Assembly (NCBI GenBank): GCA_013396525.1
Contig: VWYX01000763.1
Coordinates: 248,001-312,000 of the forward strand
Source of the DNA: Chaetorhynchus papuensis
Lineage: Eukaryota > Chordata > Aves > Passeriformes > Rhipiduridae
DNA length: 64,000 nucleotides
Direction: 5' to 3'
Positions 36,501 to 50,100 of the stretch are shown one piece after another. The notes under the pieces are model-generated. The model searched no databases. It saw only the letters and a program-made list of their open reading frames with translations, and was not told where the DNA came from. The position numbers were made by a program, and so were the translations under genes. The stretch's first letter is position 1, and each line of letters starts with the position of its first letter.

Positions 36501-39500
36501 CAGATGCCTTGTGAAAATTTCTTCCCCTTCGAATACACTTTAATGTTAGGGACACCCTCTATTGGGAATCTTCAAACACCAACAAAGACCAGAGTCTTTG
36601 TGCACTCTCAGCTGTGAAAAAGCTGTGATATTTTTGTAAGGCAGGCAAGGTGTAAAATGCACTATCCATAATTAAAAAGAAAGGTCTGGTTTTGATTTTG
36701 TTGTCTGAAGCCCTCAGCAGTCAAATGATAAGTGTGATACTGTGGACTTAGAGATCCTTAGTGAAAATCTTCAAAAGGAATATTTATTAGTCAAAAATGT
36801 TAAGACAAGAATGTACAAACATCTAAGAATGTATCTAAGAATGTGGCCACCAGTTACACATCAGTATTAATTGCACTGAATCCAATGTAATGTGTAATAC
36901 GGCCCAGCATTTCAGCCCTACCCAAGGCAAACTTCAGTCTTCACAAAGTACTGACCTGGCATCAGCCTGTCAGCTCAGATTCCAAGAGGGCTATCAGGTA
37001 ACTTCATGGATTGGATGTAAGCAGGGAGAGAGCCCAGACGTTTACCCACTGCTCCATCTAGTGCTTGTTTTCAGTATCCTGTAGGATTGTGAAACATCTT
37101 TTCTTTTGAAGGCTGATGCGGATATGCCTAGGAGCAGCTTAGTTGCCGGGGAGCACTTGTAGTCCACTGACTTCCTAGCTCATAAGGGCTATCCATCAGA
37201 AAGTTTTCTCTTTAGTGGCCTCTCTTTTTTTGTCTTTTTTGCCTGTCAGCCAGCAAGTGTCCCCAAAGAATGGTTGAACTGCCTTTGCAAAGCAGTGATC
37301 TTCCAGGAACTCTTATGGGAAAAGGAATATGGTAAAGCATGAGACTTACTGATAAATTGCTAGAGCTGGTGGTAACAACACAGTATTTGTGACAAGCAGA
37401 CTGGGTACAGGTTAATGAGTTTCATGTTTAATATGACTGTTTATTAACTAAAGTAGCTTGTTTCTAACAGGTCAGTATGTAATCATGGGATAATTATAAG
37501 TATTTTGGTAGTACAGATCAAAGGCACATAATACAGAGGATAGAGGAAGGAATACTACACTGGTCAGAAATGTGAGGAAAACATTGTTTCAGACAGATTG
37601 TGCTCACTCTAGTAATTTAAAGTGTCAAGGAAGATTTCTGAGGATAAACAAACTTGTCATGAGTTCAATTGTCAGAACAGCCTCTGGCAGTTGTTACACT
37701 GGCCAGCTAGCATTGTCCCAACAGCTCTCAGGCACAATTCAGAAGATACTCTGGATCACGGACCATTTAATAGGATATATGTTGACATTCCATGCCACTT
37801 GACCCCAGGCATGTTTAATTTCCCACTGTAGAGGAAGTCACAGTGTAACACAGTGTGTTACTGAGGACTGTGATCCCTTGTAGTCCCAGGCTGAGAGCTT
37901 TGGCTCAGTAATTCCAACTCTAATAGCTCATTTTTTTTAGCTCTAGGCATCCAGGGGGTGTAACAGGAAAGGTAATGGCTCTCACAACTAAGAGAGACTA
38001 CAACTTCAGAAGGAAGTTTTTAGTTCCAGCTGGACTTTCTGCAACAGGATCTTACTCATTTGATTTTTAAGCATGACTCTAGTCTAAGCAGCTCTCAGGG
38101 GTGCCATCACCAATAACCATTACCTTCTATATCACTAGCTGGTTTTAGTATCTTCCAGAATTTAAATAGAATGAAAACAATGGAAGCAGTCATATCAACA
38201 TACTGTAGTAGCCAGTCACTATGTATTGCCACAGCACACTAAATGCTCTCATGTGGAGGAGAGAGAATTTTCCCAGTGCTGCCTTTGCAAATATTTTTCT
38301 GAATTTGTTTATGTTTAGCTTATTCATTTTCTTTCCCCACTTTCCTGCAAAACAAAACAATTCTTAGGCTAAAACTGCCAGAGAAGAATAGATCTAGCGC
38401 CTGCCAGAGATATTCAAATATTAAAAATAAAAGATGGCATGTTAAACACAGAACACAGAAGGAACAAGAGAAAACTGAATTTAAGGGGAGTGGAAAAGTG
38501 GTGATAGTGGGCAAGTTTATTCTGCTATTTATGTATCAGTCAGGTCTGTATTTCAGAACAAGTCACTCCACTGAATTAAATGCCAGGCAGGAGGGTTAAT
38601 GGGGTAGCTGTAAGTGAGGGCACACACGGGTCACACATTTGAGTAGGACATTCTAACTCATGCCTGTCCTCACTCTCTCGGAGATAGTGTCAATCAGCTG
38701 GAAACACATCTCCAGAGCTGGCTGCTTCATGGGAAGGAGAGGCTGTGACCAGAACTTATGTATGGTATCTTTGCAGGAGAGCTTCATTAATACCCTTAAC
38801 AGGATCTCTTTATCCTGTGCCTTCCTAATCTGCAAGTCAACAGGAAAAGAGAGGGAATTCACTATGCCAAATTGAGCTCCTGCTGTGTGTGATTGATACT
38901 GGCTTTACTTTGTAAAGTAAAGTTGCCTCTTTGTTTTATCAAAACTTTGTGTTCTGTTTTGCTTTGCTTTGTTTTTCAAAAGGAAGAGGGAAATACTTTT
39001 GGCATTGCCATTCTGGGACTTTTCTATCTTAAAGCACCCTGGTATCCAGCCCTCTCTCCTTATTAATCCTGCCCTTTCCCTATGCCTGCTGCTCTCAAAG
39101 CTTCCCCTACACATTAAGACCTGGGAGTCTTACACCAATTGGGATATTTTCAGTAATTGCTTCTACAGTCACTGAAGTCTCTTTTCAGTACTTGCTGACT
39201 CTGTGCTGGGAAAACATGGTTTCTCTTGATGTGCTGCCTGAAATAAGAACTTTTGGCTCCTCAAAGGAAACCAGCACTTCTGACAGAAGTTGAAAAGAGG
39301 ACAAGTTGTTTTGAAATGTAAAGTTAACATTGAAAAACAAAGGGAGGTTGAAGGCTCCTCGTTCATTTTTATTTTCATTTACAATCCTTCTGTACCCTTA
39401 GTACCTCAGTCTGTAATTAAATGTAAAGTTCTGTATATATAGAAAGTCAGGACATTATTTACTGACCCTTTCTGGCATTAAGCTTCTAGAACTCATGCCA

Positions 39501-40440
39501 AAGCATCGCATTGTGTAGCACAATTGTGCCCCCACCATTCAGTATTTTGGCTTGGTCTGAAGTTCACCGACAGAGGCAGGCAGCTAATGCAAAGCTCTAA
39601 GGAACAAATGTAGTTTCATCATTCTGGATAATATTAGAAGTGAGAACAGAGCAATTTAGGAAACAGTGCAGCTTCACAAGAGAGAGCTCCCAAGAGCTGC
39701 TGCAGCACACCGTCTCAGCACTACAGGCTGTTTATAAAACAGAGACTTATGCAACATAAAAGCAATTGGATGTTGAGTTCAAATGCCTCAAAATGGGAGA
39801 TATCTCAGTTCCTGCCAGCTACTCCTGTCTATCGAAAATTAGGGGCTTATTTGAGAATTTGGTCTAGGTGAGTATTCTGTGTCTCCCCGAAGATAAAGGG
39901 CATAGTGGTCAACTGGGTCTTGCTTTTAGTGAGAAAAACATTTGTTCCAGCTGTTCAGACATTGTTTTGAAGTGGAAGGACTTTGGTGGTCCAGCAGCAA
40001 GGACTGGTATTTTAAATGGAACATTCTTCTTCAGTGTATAAAGAACTGCAGTGCAGCAAGGACAGGAAAAAGCCTAGTGACTCCTGTGCGTGCTGGAGAG
40101 AAGACAAACTGGGTCATAAGGAACAGTATCAGAGGAACAGATGAATAAAAAGAGAGACAAAATCAATATGAGGAGGAGAAGAAACACAGACTCATGAAGG
40201 GAAGAACTCTGAGCAAACCCCACAGGGACCTCCAGCAGCACTTGCACCTGCCCAGGAATGAGCTCGATGGACAAACACGAATGTCAACCTCAGGCAAAAG
40301 GGCCTGACCCTGCAAGCTCCCACCAGCACAGGATCCTGGCTATTGCCTTTCCTTCAGACAGATGCAAACCCCCATAAAAGCAAAACCAGCCCATGATCCA
40401 CCGATTATTTTGAATATTTCTTTCTCTTCCTTTGAACTCT

Positions 40441-41022
40441 TCATTTCAGCATCACACAGAACATTTCCTTTCGAGAGAGGTGACTCTTGTAGGAAAAAGC
40501 TTTTAGGAGGATGGCTGGCATTGCTTCCTGTGGCAGAGTTGCCTCTGGAGTAAGAGAAAAAGCAAACTGATAGTATATGCATAATTTTACTTCCCTTGAA
40601 CTTGTCTTTCTGTATTCTTGGAACTCTATTTTTTCTCCCGTTTTTCTTCCTGGTGACAGCATGAACGAATAGTTATTCACATCCTTCTTATAGCCGGGTA
40701 TCTTAGGAAACTGACTTAAAAGGGACGGCGGCATAAATACAGCACGCACAGAATATTCTCCCTTCCTGTTCAGAAACTCAGGGGGGAAAAAAAAGGCAAA
40801 AATAAAGCAGGAATAAACACCTGACCTCCCCAGTGGCAGTGCTGGGGCGGGGAGCGGCGCCGGGAGAGAGTTCCGCGGGGCAGGGTGACCCCTGCCGGGG
40901 GTGCTTTGTGCTGGAATTCCGGGGAAAATCCCAGGGCAGGAGCAGCAAGCTGCACTCAACGCTGTGCTCAGAGGAGCTTGACAACGTGTTACAGCATCGT
41001 GCACCGACCATTTCTTCGTCAT
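40441..41022 (-). other. Unsupported 193-codon open reading frame over a GC-rich patch
   Basis: From an ATG at 41022 the frame is open for 193 codons (202+ if a GTG at 41055 is counted). The product has no domain, signal peptide or repeat that I recognise; it is Pro/Ser-rich in the first third and mixed afterwards. A second minus-strand frame (41230-40778) overlaps it, which suggests that local GC content is suppressing stops. It could be chance, a lncRNA first exon or a young coding exon. Confidence 0.15.
40826..40945. promoter_or_regulatory. Small GC/CpG-rich island in the upstream flank
   Basis: A short patch (around GGGGCGGGGAGCGGCGCC and TTCCGCGGGGCAGGG) stands out from AT-rich surroundings; GGGGCGGGG is an Sp1-type GC box. 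It may mark a minor promoter or enhancer. No transcript can be assigned. Confidence 0.3.
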
Positions 41023-41230
41023 GCAAGCAGGAGGCTCCAAAAGGCCTCCCCACACACATTACCTGAGGTAAGGGCTCGCTGCCTCTCACAGGGCGTCCGT
41101 GGTTTAGAGCAGAGACTGAGGGGCTGTCCCCACACAGCAGGGGTGGAATCCTCTGGCCTGCACCTAAGCTGAGCACCAGTGATGCTGATGCACTCAAATA
41201 TCTGTAGCTCCGACTCTGTTGCTCAGCCAC

Positions 41231-44200
41231 TTCGAGCTCAGTCTCAGAAAGTTGGCTGCCCTCTGGTAAAGCTCAAGGGAGTAAATGGAGGGAAATTACT
41301 CCTATGGAAACAGGTCTGCGACGATTGTGTCTGAGGAGGGCGAGCCCTGGCTGGGCTGACCTACCGAGGTGCTTCTGCCTCCCCTCCTATCTCAGCCCTG
41401 GCATGGGAGAAAAGGCATCTGCTCAAGTCACCCTTGCCTATTCTTGTGTGTCTCTCTCCATTCATGGCTAGCAGGAGAGATCGCCACTGACAGGGAGACC
41501 AGTGCTCTCTTCCTCAGTTGCTATGGTGTTGTGGGCTCCTGTGGCTTAGCTGGTGCCTTTTCAACCTGTCAAGGGACAGGGAGTAGTGCAAATGTGACTG
41601 TGACACAGGTCCGTGGTGCTTGGTCATGGGAGCTGTTCAGCTGTGCCCTGAGGGTTTTGGTAAGAGACCCAGCAGTCAAACAGGAGAAAATTTAACACTT
41701 GAAGGCATTTTAAAAGCAGACACCTGGCACCTATTTGCTGTCCTGCTTTTTCTGTGCAGTTAGCCATGGCTAGGAGCCCTGCAGTTGTCAGCTACATCTC
41801 AGTGTAATTTTATACACAGGAATATTCACAATGTACTGTTCCTTTGAACTACGTCAAAACAGCAAGCTGTTTCTTTGCTCAGAAATGTAACTTAGTTCTC
41901 CCTGCTTAGCTACTCTCTTAAGCATCAAGAGACAAGTCCAACATCCACTGAAAGTAATGGAAAGACATGGATGGTTTTCAGTGGGAGTTAGATCAGTGTT
42001 CAGTTAAATACACAATTCAGTAAGGCAGACTTTAACTGCTTCTCTTATTAATAACACAAAAATTAGTTTACTCAACAAAGACATTTGGTCTTTATTTTAA
42101 AATTATTTCCAATTCAGAAAATATTTAAACTGTGTGCCCAGCCAAGAGTTTTTATCTTCTATTGCAGGAAGATGCTCAGAAACGTACTGTGTCAAAAAGC
42201 ATCAAATTGTGGGTTTCAGCAGATCCTCCTAATAGAGGCAATAATTAAAGTTGTTGTGAAGATTTTAAAAGGAGAAATCCATGTGGTTTTTCTCTGAAGT
42301 TGCCTTCCACTGCTTCTACACAGTGTTCAGTGCTCTTCCAAAAAGCATCCTAGAAAGCCTCAGAATGTTACTCCCCCTGGTCTAATGGGGTCAACAGCCC
42401 CTTCACAAAGCATGTACCAGGCTGCCAACCTTTAACACCCACCCTGCCCCATTAGATGCATGTGGAAAAGTTATCTGCTCTGGGCTTAAGTTCTTGGATG
42501 TGCACAGGAGGAAGAATTGAGCATTTCACTTCTGAAGCAGATTTGCGTCCTCCCCAAATAAAGCTGACAAGCTAGACAGCATCAGTTCTCAGCCCACCAG
42601 CTGAACTACACTGTGCCTCAGCTTCACCTCAAATCCTTGATTCTAGGAAGTTTTTCTGAGGTAGACGGCTATGAGTCCTACACTTGCAAAGGCCCTCTTG
42701 TTTCTTGTTGCTTTTTTCAGGGCATCTTTGCGGCATAGTTGATTTGAGAGATTAACAATCACGTGTGGCACACAGATGAGCCAGGCAGAATCACATGAGT
42801 GGTCCTGTTACAAAAAGGCACCTTTCCTGATGCTGTGCTTTTCTCTCTGTATCATCAGGGGTTTATTGGGCTTTGTGCTGCAGGGATCTAAGATTCTTGC
42901 CCAGGAAATAATGGAAGAAATGGCATTGACTGCGAACAGATGATCGTTTGCCCTTCTGAAACTACGAGAAGGTGCTGGGAGGCTACTGGCACTTAAGTAA
43001 CTTCATTGCCAGGGCAGGCAAATTACTCTAACTTGGTGGAACAGTCTGTATGTATACGCATACACCAGTTTTTATTCCACACCTGGCCAGGTAGCCTTAG
43101 CTAAAAGTACCTAAGAAATAAAATTCAGGCAACAGCTTGGGTTAACTGTGTTGTGAGAATGTACCCTCAGACCTCTTACTTTCCCTATTTGTCAGGTTGT
43201 TGGAAAATTTTGAACCAGCTGAGTGAAGTGTCTCTGTTTTCTAAGGGTTTTTTCTTACTTTCCAGTTTCTCCATTGCTCTTTCCAGGCAACACAGGCTGA
43301 TTTTCAGGTTTTCTTCTCTATTGCTAATAGATTTTTTTTGCAAAACATGCCAACTGGGCCAGGCCTGGAGGTGGGCTGAAAGAGAAGGCTTTATCTAATG
43401 GGCTGCTTTTCTCAGCTTCTCAGGTGGGATCCCAGCTGCTTAGGAAATGAGATGATCTCTTGCTCCTCCCCTTAGTGATTTAGTACAAGTCTGTCAAGAG
43501 AAGAGAAAGCAGGAAAGCTTTTTTTATTGCTGAGAGTGATAGGAGAACTGCCATAAAGCTGTAAAAATAGGGGCTACCTTTTAATTTGTTCTGCAGTGCT
43601 TGGCCTGTGATTTGAGAGAAGAGTGGTCCTGTGCTGCAGCTGGATTTCCTTGGCTGGGAAAGTGGAAAGGAAGAACATGTCACCTATAGCTGGAGGTAAG
43701 AAAGTAAAAAGCCAGGCTAGGAGCAGAGGTGAGCATGGTGTGGGTTTAGTGAGGAAGGGAGGTGGGCAGAGCCAGTGGCCCAAATGGAAGTGGGCGTGGA
43801 CCAGGAGGTGATGGCAGGGCTGATAGCAGGGAGAGTGCAAATGGAACAGTTGCTTTACTTGTTTTTTGAAAGAGCTGGCTATAGTAAATGTTTTATGCCC
43901 ATTGGAGGTAGGGCATAGAGGATTCCAAAGTCAAGAGACTGACCAGACGCACAACTCTGTAACAGAAACAGTCATCTCCTTCCAACTCACCTGTGCTTGT
44001 GTATTTCAGCCCATTTGTTGTTTTCTCTATTATAATTTTGGTACTTGTTCTGTCTTTCCCTCATATGCTCAATGCCTGTCAAAGAGATGTTCTTGGGGCC
44101 TGTTGTTGCCTTACTGTCTGAAGGTCTCATCTCTCTGCCAGTCTCTCTGCAAAGTAAGTTAAAATTCTTAAGGTCCCACCATGTTCTTTTACTGCCCCGA

Positions 44201-46894
44201 TTGTCCTGCTGCTCACAGCTTTTTCCCTGGGTGCTCCTGCTTTTGTGTATTCCTCTGTGTATACAATGTATTTCCAACCTCCTGATCCTTAGGGAAAGGG
44301 AATCTTTTCATTGAGCCCTTAAAGAAGTTAGATAAATTTAATAATATAATAGTAGTAAATTAAAATTTGATAAAATGATGATAATGTGTGTGTGCTTGAA
44401 TTTAGTGACTGGCTTGTTACTAATTTGCCTCTTCCTGGTTCTTCTCACTTGTTTCTTCTAATCAGTGTGTTGTTACACACAGATTAGATACCTTTTCCCA
44501 GGTGAGATAGGTAGCAGCAAGACTCAGCTGTGCCCTGTGGTAAATCATTTACTTATGCCCTCAAAAAAGACATTCGCAGGGAACAGAGGAATTCTTCATA
44601 TTTGCAAGACAGATCCAGATTGATTCATAGATACAGCTGTCAGTTATCAAGACTCAGTGACAGAGTCCTCAGTATAATTGTTTGTGTGTCTACTGCAGTT
44701 ATTTTCCACAGCAGCACCCCTGGCTCAGCATCTTAAAGTGAGGACTGAGGGTGTCTGTACCTCCTTGACTTTCAAAACCTGAGCAGTCCTTTTCAGTCTG
44801 TTTCCTTGTGGTCTGGTGAGCAGTGTCTGGGGGGAAAAAATTATGTGATGTGTTGTGGCATTTTGTTCAGTTCCTCTTCCCTAACCTAGAATAAAACAAC
44901 AGAACGGGCAATGCTCTGTAATGAGGAATGGAAGTAGGTATGTGTCAAAAACATGCAGCAGTTCTTTCTGTCTTTTTATCCAAACGGGATCAGAAGATTA
45001 CTCCAGTTATCACTGAATTTTGTCAATTTGTTCTGGTGTCCGTGGACTATGAATCTTTTGCTATAGGAACAAAAAAAGACTGCTCTAGAAGTTTCCTCTC
45101 TTATGAATATTTTTAGAGTAATCTTCCAGGCTTTCAGCAAAAATAAACTTGGACTTGCAACATCTATGAGATGAATATAAGAGCCACTGTACTGCAGTTA
45201 ATCAGGTTTCAGTAGTACGTTGTACATAAACTGTCTGCATTAGCTTGATTTATAAGACAGTAGAGGGTTTTGGGTGATAAAGCAAACACTGGAAAAATAC
45301 CCAGCAGAATTAGATGACCTATTTCTTTCCTTCAGCAGAAGGTTTCATGTCCTTTACTGTAAAATCACCCACTTCCTCATTTCCAAACCGAATTTTTTCC
45401 AGCCTAGCTGGGGGTTTCTTCAGTGTCTTTTGCAGGACATCTCTCCGTAGAGACATTAAAAGCTTTCAGCAGAGTATATTTTATTGTTGGGGTGACACTT
45501 TGCTGCTTGCCTACTGCTTTTTTTTTATGCATGGAGGTGATGGACTCCAATACCAGTGAAAGCCTAGAAATAATGATGTGCTAATAACCTCAGTGCTCAC
45601 TCGTGAGGGAGTGCTGTCTGCAGTGAGAATTTCCCTTTGCTGGTGAGCGATGTGTCTATGAAGCTTGCAATGTTGCTGTACACCCAGCAGACATGGGGAT
45701 TTGGTAATGAGGTCCTGAGGATTTAGAGAAGTTACTTTATTAGTGCTGAAGAGATTTAAGAATGGTTTTGTTAAAGCTTCACAATCATAATAGTGGTCTC
45801 TGCTGCATACAAATGAGAAGCCCAATCCCACAGCCCTGCTGCTGAGGGCAGCACTTAAGTCTTGAAAGATGTGGTGATTATGTGATTAGCCAGGAGGCTG
45901 AATTCTGCCATTTTCTGTGTGAGGTTTAGCAGTGTTAAACCCACACCGAGGACCTAGGGTTGAGGTAATCACTATCCTGTTACAAGTTTCCTGAGTTATC
46001 TGCTCCTCAGCCTTTTATTGCCATAAATAACTCTGGAAGTCAGGCCTCACTGCCAGAAGTGTTAAGTGCTGCAAATAGTATAGAAGATGACTCATGAAGT
46101 GAGATGAAGGTGGAGCATGAATCAGTAGGAAGAAAACCGGTATACAAAGGAGACATTCTGAATGCAGATGACACAAAAAATCTGAACAAAGAAAGGTTCA
46201 ATCATCACAAAAATGAATCAAAAGTGGTTTTTTTCAAAAGAAAAAAGAAACTCTTCTATTTAATGAGAAAGACCATTCAAGCAAAAGCCCAAAGCAAGAA
46301 GGCATTGCATACTGACCATGCTATTCCTTAACCAGGATAAACTGTGGACTGCATAGAAAGAGATGGTTGGAAAATTCTTCCTGGTTTGTCCAAGCAAAGC
46401 ACAGTATTCAGCAAGCAGGTTGCTTTCCAGATTGTTCTGTGTGTATACAAGCTAAGAAAAGAACTTGTCTTTGAGCTAAACAGTTTTGGAGATCAAGAGT
46501 CCTCAGAGCTTCAATGAACCCACACTGAAAGCTAACAGCAATAGAAACACTAAAATAACCGGAGCGCATTCCTTGTAAATGATAACGCACGATAAGGAGA
46601 TAAAATTCCCGCAGACCGTTCCATTTGAAATGACAGCTTTTGGTCCTTTTGCTTACCCTCCAAAAGCTGGCAAGTGTAGGAGTGCCTTTAAAAGCAGACT
46701 TGGAAAACAGGTACCTGATAGATGACATCCTACAGCTGTTGGCGCACTAAGGAAATAAAGGGTCCTGTTCTGCCTGTAATTCAACTCCTGCCACGTCCTG
46801 GGAGAAGGGCTGTTTATTAGGAGTTTAATGTAACTCCTCAGAGGTGAGAATTAAACATTTTCATTTAAACATTTCATTTTGACCTCAGCTATGA
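41231..46894. other. Gene-free flank between GC patch and CR1 tail
   Basis: Unique sequence with short chance frames only (up to 108 codons) and an AT-rich run at about 44330-44370. A stretch near 41935-41995 resembles the diffuse CACTGAAAGTAATGG type motif found in old reptile and bird repeats, too weakly to call. Confidence 0.5.
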
Positions 46895-47108
46895 TACTTC
46901 AGACATTAGAAGAAGGTTGTTAAGGGGGTGGTCAGGCACTGGACCAGGCACCCCAGGGAAGTGGTCATGGCACAAGGCCTGTCAGAGTTCAAGAAGCATC
47001 TGAATGGCACTTAGTCATGTGGTCCAGTTTTTGGTAGTCCTGCAAAGAGCAGGAATCTGGACTCAGTGATTCTTATGGGTCCCTTCCAACTTGAAATATC
47101 CCATGATA
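46895..47108 (+). mobile_element. CR1 LINE 3' end fragment (subfamily with TAGTCCTGCAAAGAGCAGG tail)
   Basis: Matches a bird CR1 tail: GGGTGGTCAGGCACTGGACCAGG, CCCAGGGAAGTGGTCATGGC, GAGTTCAAGAAGCATCTG, TAGTCATGTGGTCCAGTTTTTGGTAGTCCTGC, CTTATGGGTCCCTTCCAACTTG, and CCCATGAT. It is diverged, lacks a clear terminal microsatellite and has no open frame. Confidence 0.85.
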
Positions 47109-50100
47109 CACAATCTCTTTGAAGCAATAAAGGGTTAAGGAGGTTCCCCCTGCCCCCAACTTCAGCTGGTGCTAAAATGTAATAATGGAAAGAAGCCTAG
47201 ATACTTGTGTCTTAGGTGAAAGCTCTGTCTCTGCTACCATTTTTATTAAGAGTCACTGTTAAAATTGTAGAGGCTGGTTTATCCCATGGTGTGTATGGCT
47301 CTTCCTTGGCTTTGTTACGCTAGATGCGTAAAATGTTGCTCTCAAAGGTACTGCTCCTTTAGAGCAGTAATGCTTATAAACAAGTGTAACAAGACATCCT
47401 AACATGTCCTGCTTTAAGTTCCTTTGTTCAGGAGAAGGTAAGGGATGGTTAGAAGACCGAACACTTCTAATGTAGCTGTTTCACAGTGCTGGCCGTGGCA
47501 GGAAATTTGGAGAAGATGGGTAATGCTGCCAAGGCTTCAGGGATGCAGATATGTGAAGCAGAGCCATGCACAGGAAGGAAAAGCTCTAGCAAGGTTCTCT
47601 CTCTCTCCAATATTACTGTAAAAATAATCTCAAACCTGGTTGTACTTGTCTTTTATAGTGTTGTGAGGACCATGAGTTCATGTCTTCATTGAACCTAGTG
47701 CTAGGAATGAAACTTGGCATACATTCATGCTTATTCCTGGTCAGTTCCAAAATTTCAGATGTGAATTTACCTGTGTGTTAATGAGCAAAATCCAGAGCTG
47801 CATGTTGTAATTTGCAATATGTCTGGGTACTACACCTCTTCTACTGTGTCTGTGTTAAATGCATTTAATCTGTCTATTCATAGGAAATCTGCTGGATTTG
47901 AGCTTTAATGGAATAAGTTATCCTTAAGGAAGGTAGCACAGGCTGTGTTTTCTATTGCTGCTATGGGAGAGCTAATAGTTAACAGCTAGTGACAGATTTA
48001 TGTTTTCACTTGTAGGCTATCCAGCAGTGAGCCCAGCTCAAATGTAAAGTATCACTTGGAAAAGTTGGCTTTGTTAGCTAAAAATATGAGGTTCATTTAA
48101 AAAGCTGTACTCATTTTAAGACTGAAAAAAGTGCCTTCTTCCTGGTGGGAGAATAGAAATTCTCTAAGGAGAAATAGCAGAGACTGAGTTTCTGTCAATA
48201 AAAGAACCTGTGTAATTTAACACCAGACAGCTTTTAAATACAATAGGGAAAAAAGAGCAGACACTTGCCTGTGTTATGAAGGGGAAAAATACGGAAACCT
48301 TCCTGCAGTACGTTACCTAAACTTAGCCACAGAGGGGCCAATCCTCTTGGATACTCAAAAATCTGTCTGAAGGAAATAAGTAAAGGCTATAGAGGAGCTG
48401 TACTTGGAGACCCTCTATCCCCATTTTCCAAAGTGCTGGCAGTAGGAAATGTGTTAGGCAGCACCAGTGGCCAGACTGTAAGGCAACCCTTGCTTGCTTA
48501 GTCCTTCTTACTCAGAATCACAGAATATGAAAGTTTCTGTTTGATTTTTCAATAATGTAAGTGGCTGAGGTCAGAGATGTGTGAATTGTTTCCCTTTAAG
48601 TGATAAAGCTATTCAGACATCCTTGGTTTGAGCTTGAATTGTTTGGGTGTTCAAGCAGTGGTGGGATCATGCTTTGGACAACGCGTATCCATATGCGTGT
48701 GAAACTTCTTACAGATGTCCTGCAGACCTTCTCCTTCCTGACACCTGTACTCGAAAGCCTTTATAGAACAGGCATCTGATCCTTAACACAATGCTTGACC
48801 ATCAGAAGAAAAAAACTTGAGTTCAGAAACCAAAATAAACCTCAGGTTATCATTCAGAATGCAAAGAAAAATGGACACTAGCTTCTTAGTCAAATATCAG
48901 TTCTATAATTTTTTTATAAGTCTTTTTAACATCAAGTTTGTAATGGTTTCTTAGGCTGAGATCAAATATGAATTGTAGATTTCTCAGAAGTGTCAATATC
49001 TGGGATTTCTGATGTCTTAAATTAAGTGTAATTTTAAGTCCTGACAGCAGCATTTCTTCTAGTTTCATGGGCCTGAGAAACAAATTTGTATCCCTAACTG
49101 GCATGCAACTTCCAGTGAGTTTTTCAAAGAGCATGTTATTAGTACTGATATTTTCTTTGTCCACACTTGAAACAAGCCCAGAAACCATAAACAACTGGAA
49201 ACTATTGCCAACTTCTGCTGTATTAACACCCCTACAGTGCAGTTCTCTGCTGTAAAACAACTTGCTTCTAAAGTCTTAGAGGATGTGTGCTTGGATGTTT
49301 TTTGCATGCAGAAGCTGCACCTCAGGGTGCTCACAGCAGAGTCAGAGCTGTAGCAGGAGTCCTGTTTCATATGACACCTTGTTCTCATATGCTTCTCCAG
49401 TTCTGGCAGTGGATCTTGGGCTCTTGATTATTCCCTGCATCCTTAGCTCTTCAAGAATGATTTTTGCCTCTCTGTTTCCTCTAAGGGTGACGATTTACTG
49501 ATGAACTCATTGGTGAGCGGTGCATCTTCAAAAGATGTAAACATTAAAACTTAATACTTGTTCAGCACTTGGCATTCAAACAATGCTTCATGATGTATTT
49601 CCAATACCAGAGTTATTGTTTAAGAGGTTACATACTGAGACTGTCCAGTGGAGAAGGCCAGCTGGAGCCTCTCTTCAGTGCTCAAAGTTTGCAGTAAACA
49701 TTTTAGTGGCTTGAAGAATGGTGCAGGCACCTAGTCCAGTTACACCCACAGGGGCAGTGTTCAGGGGCACATTCAGGAAGCCATGGGAGCATATGTTGAA
49801 GACTTGTGAAGCCAATTTTTGACCCAATGAGGGTCCATAGGAGCTCTTGATAATTTGAATTCTTAAGGATTCTGTGATCTAGCTGGAGAAAGCCCGGCTA
49901 GGATGGTACAGTACAAGCCTACTAATGGGCCATATTGCAAAGATCACTATGTTCGTCTGTTAAATAAACCCAAACCTTCACATGTTTGTGTGGTATGGGA
50001 TTTTTGTTGTAACAGCATTGCTACATTTGAGTCTGATCATAAGCATTTCAACAATTATATATTTATAAACAGCATTAGGACTAAAACCCAAGTTATTTGA

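Larger units (their letters stand above)
21611..40400. other. Gene-free upstream flank, middle part
   Basis: Mostly unique AT-rich DNA. Noted within it: an AT palindrome pair and (AAAT)n run at 25.5 kb, a MEF2-like TATTTATAAATAG at about 26.98 kb, a slightly CpG-richer patch around 31.2-31.5 kb with overlapping open frames of up to 117 codons, the purine tract at 33.45 kb, and a 9-bp-arm hairpin at 38903-38922. None of the frames shows a recognisable domain; their lengths fit chance. Confidence 0.55.

Noticed and set aside
40911..40932. NF-kappa-B-like GGAATTCC and GGGGAAAATCCC near the GC patch
   Set aside because: Short degenerate motifs expected by chance; no supporting context.
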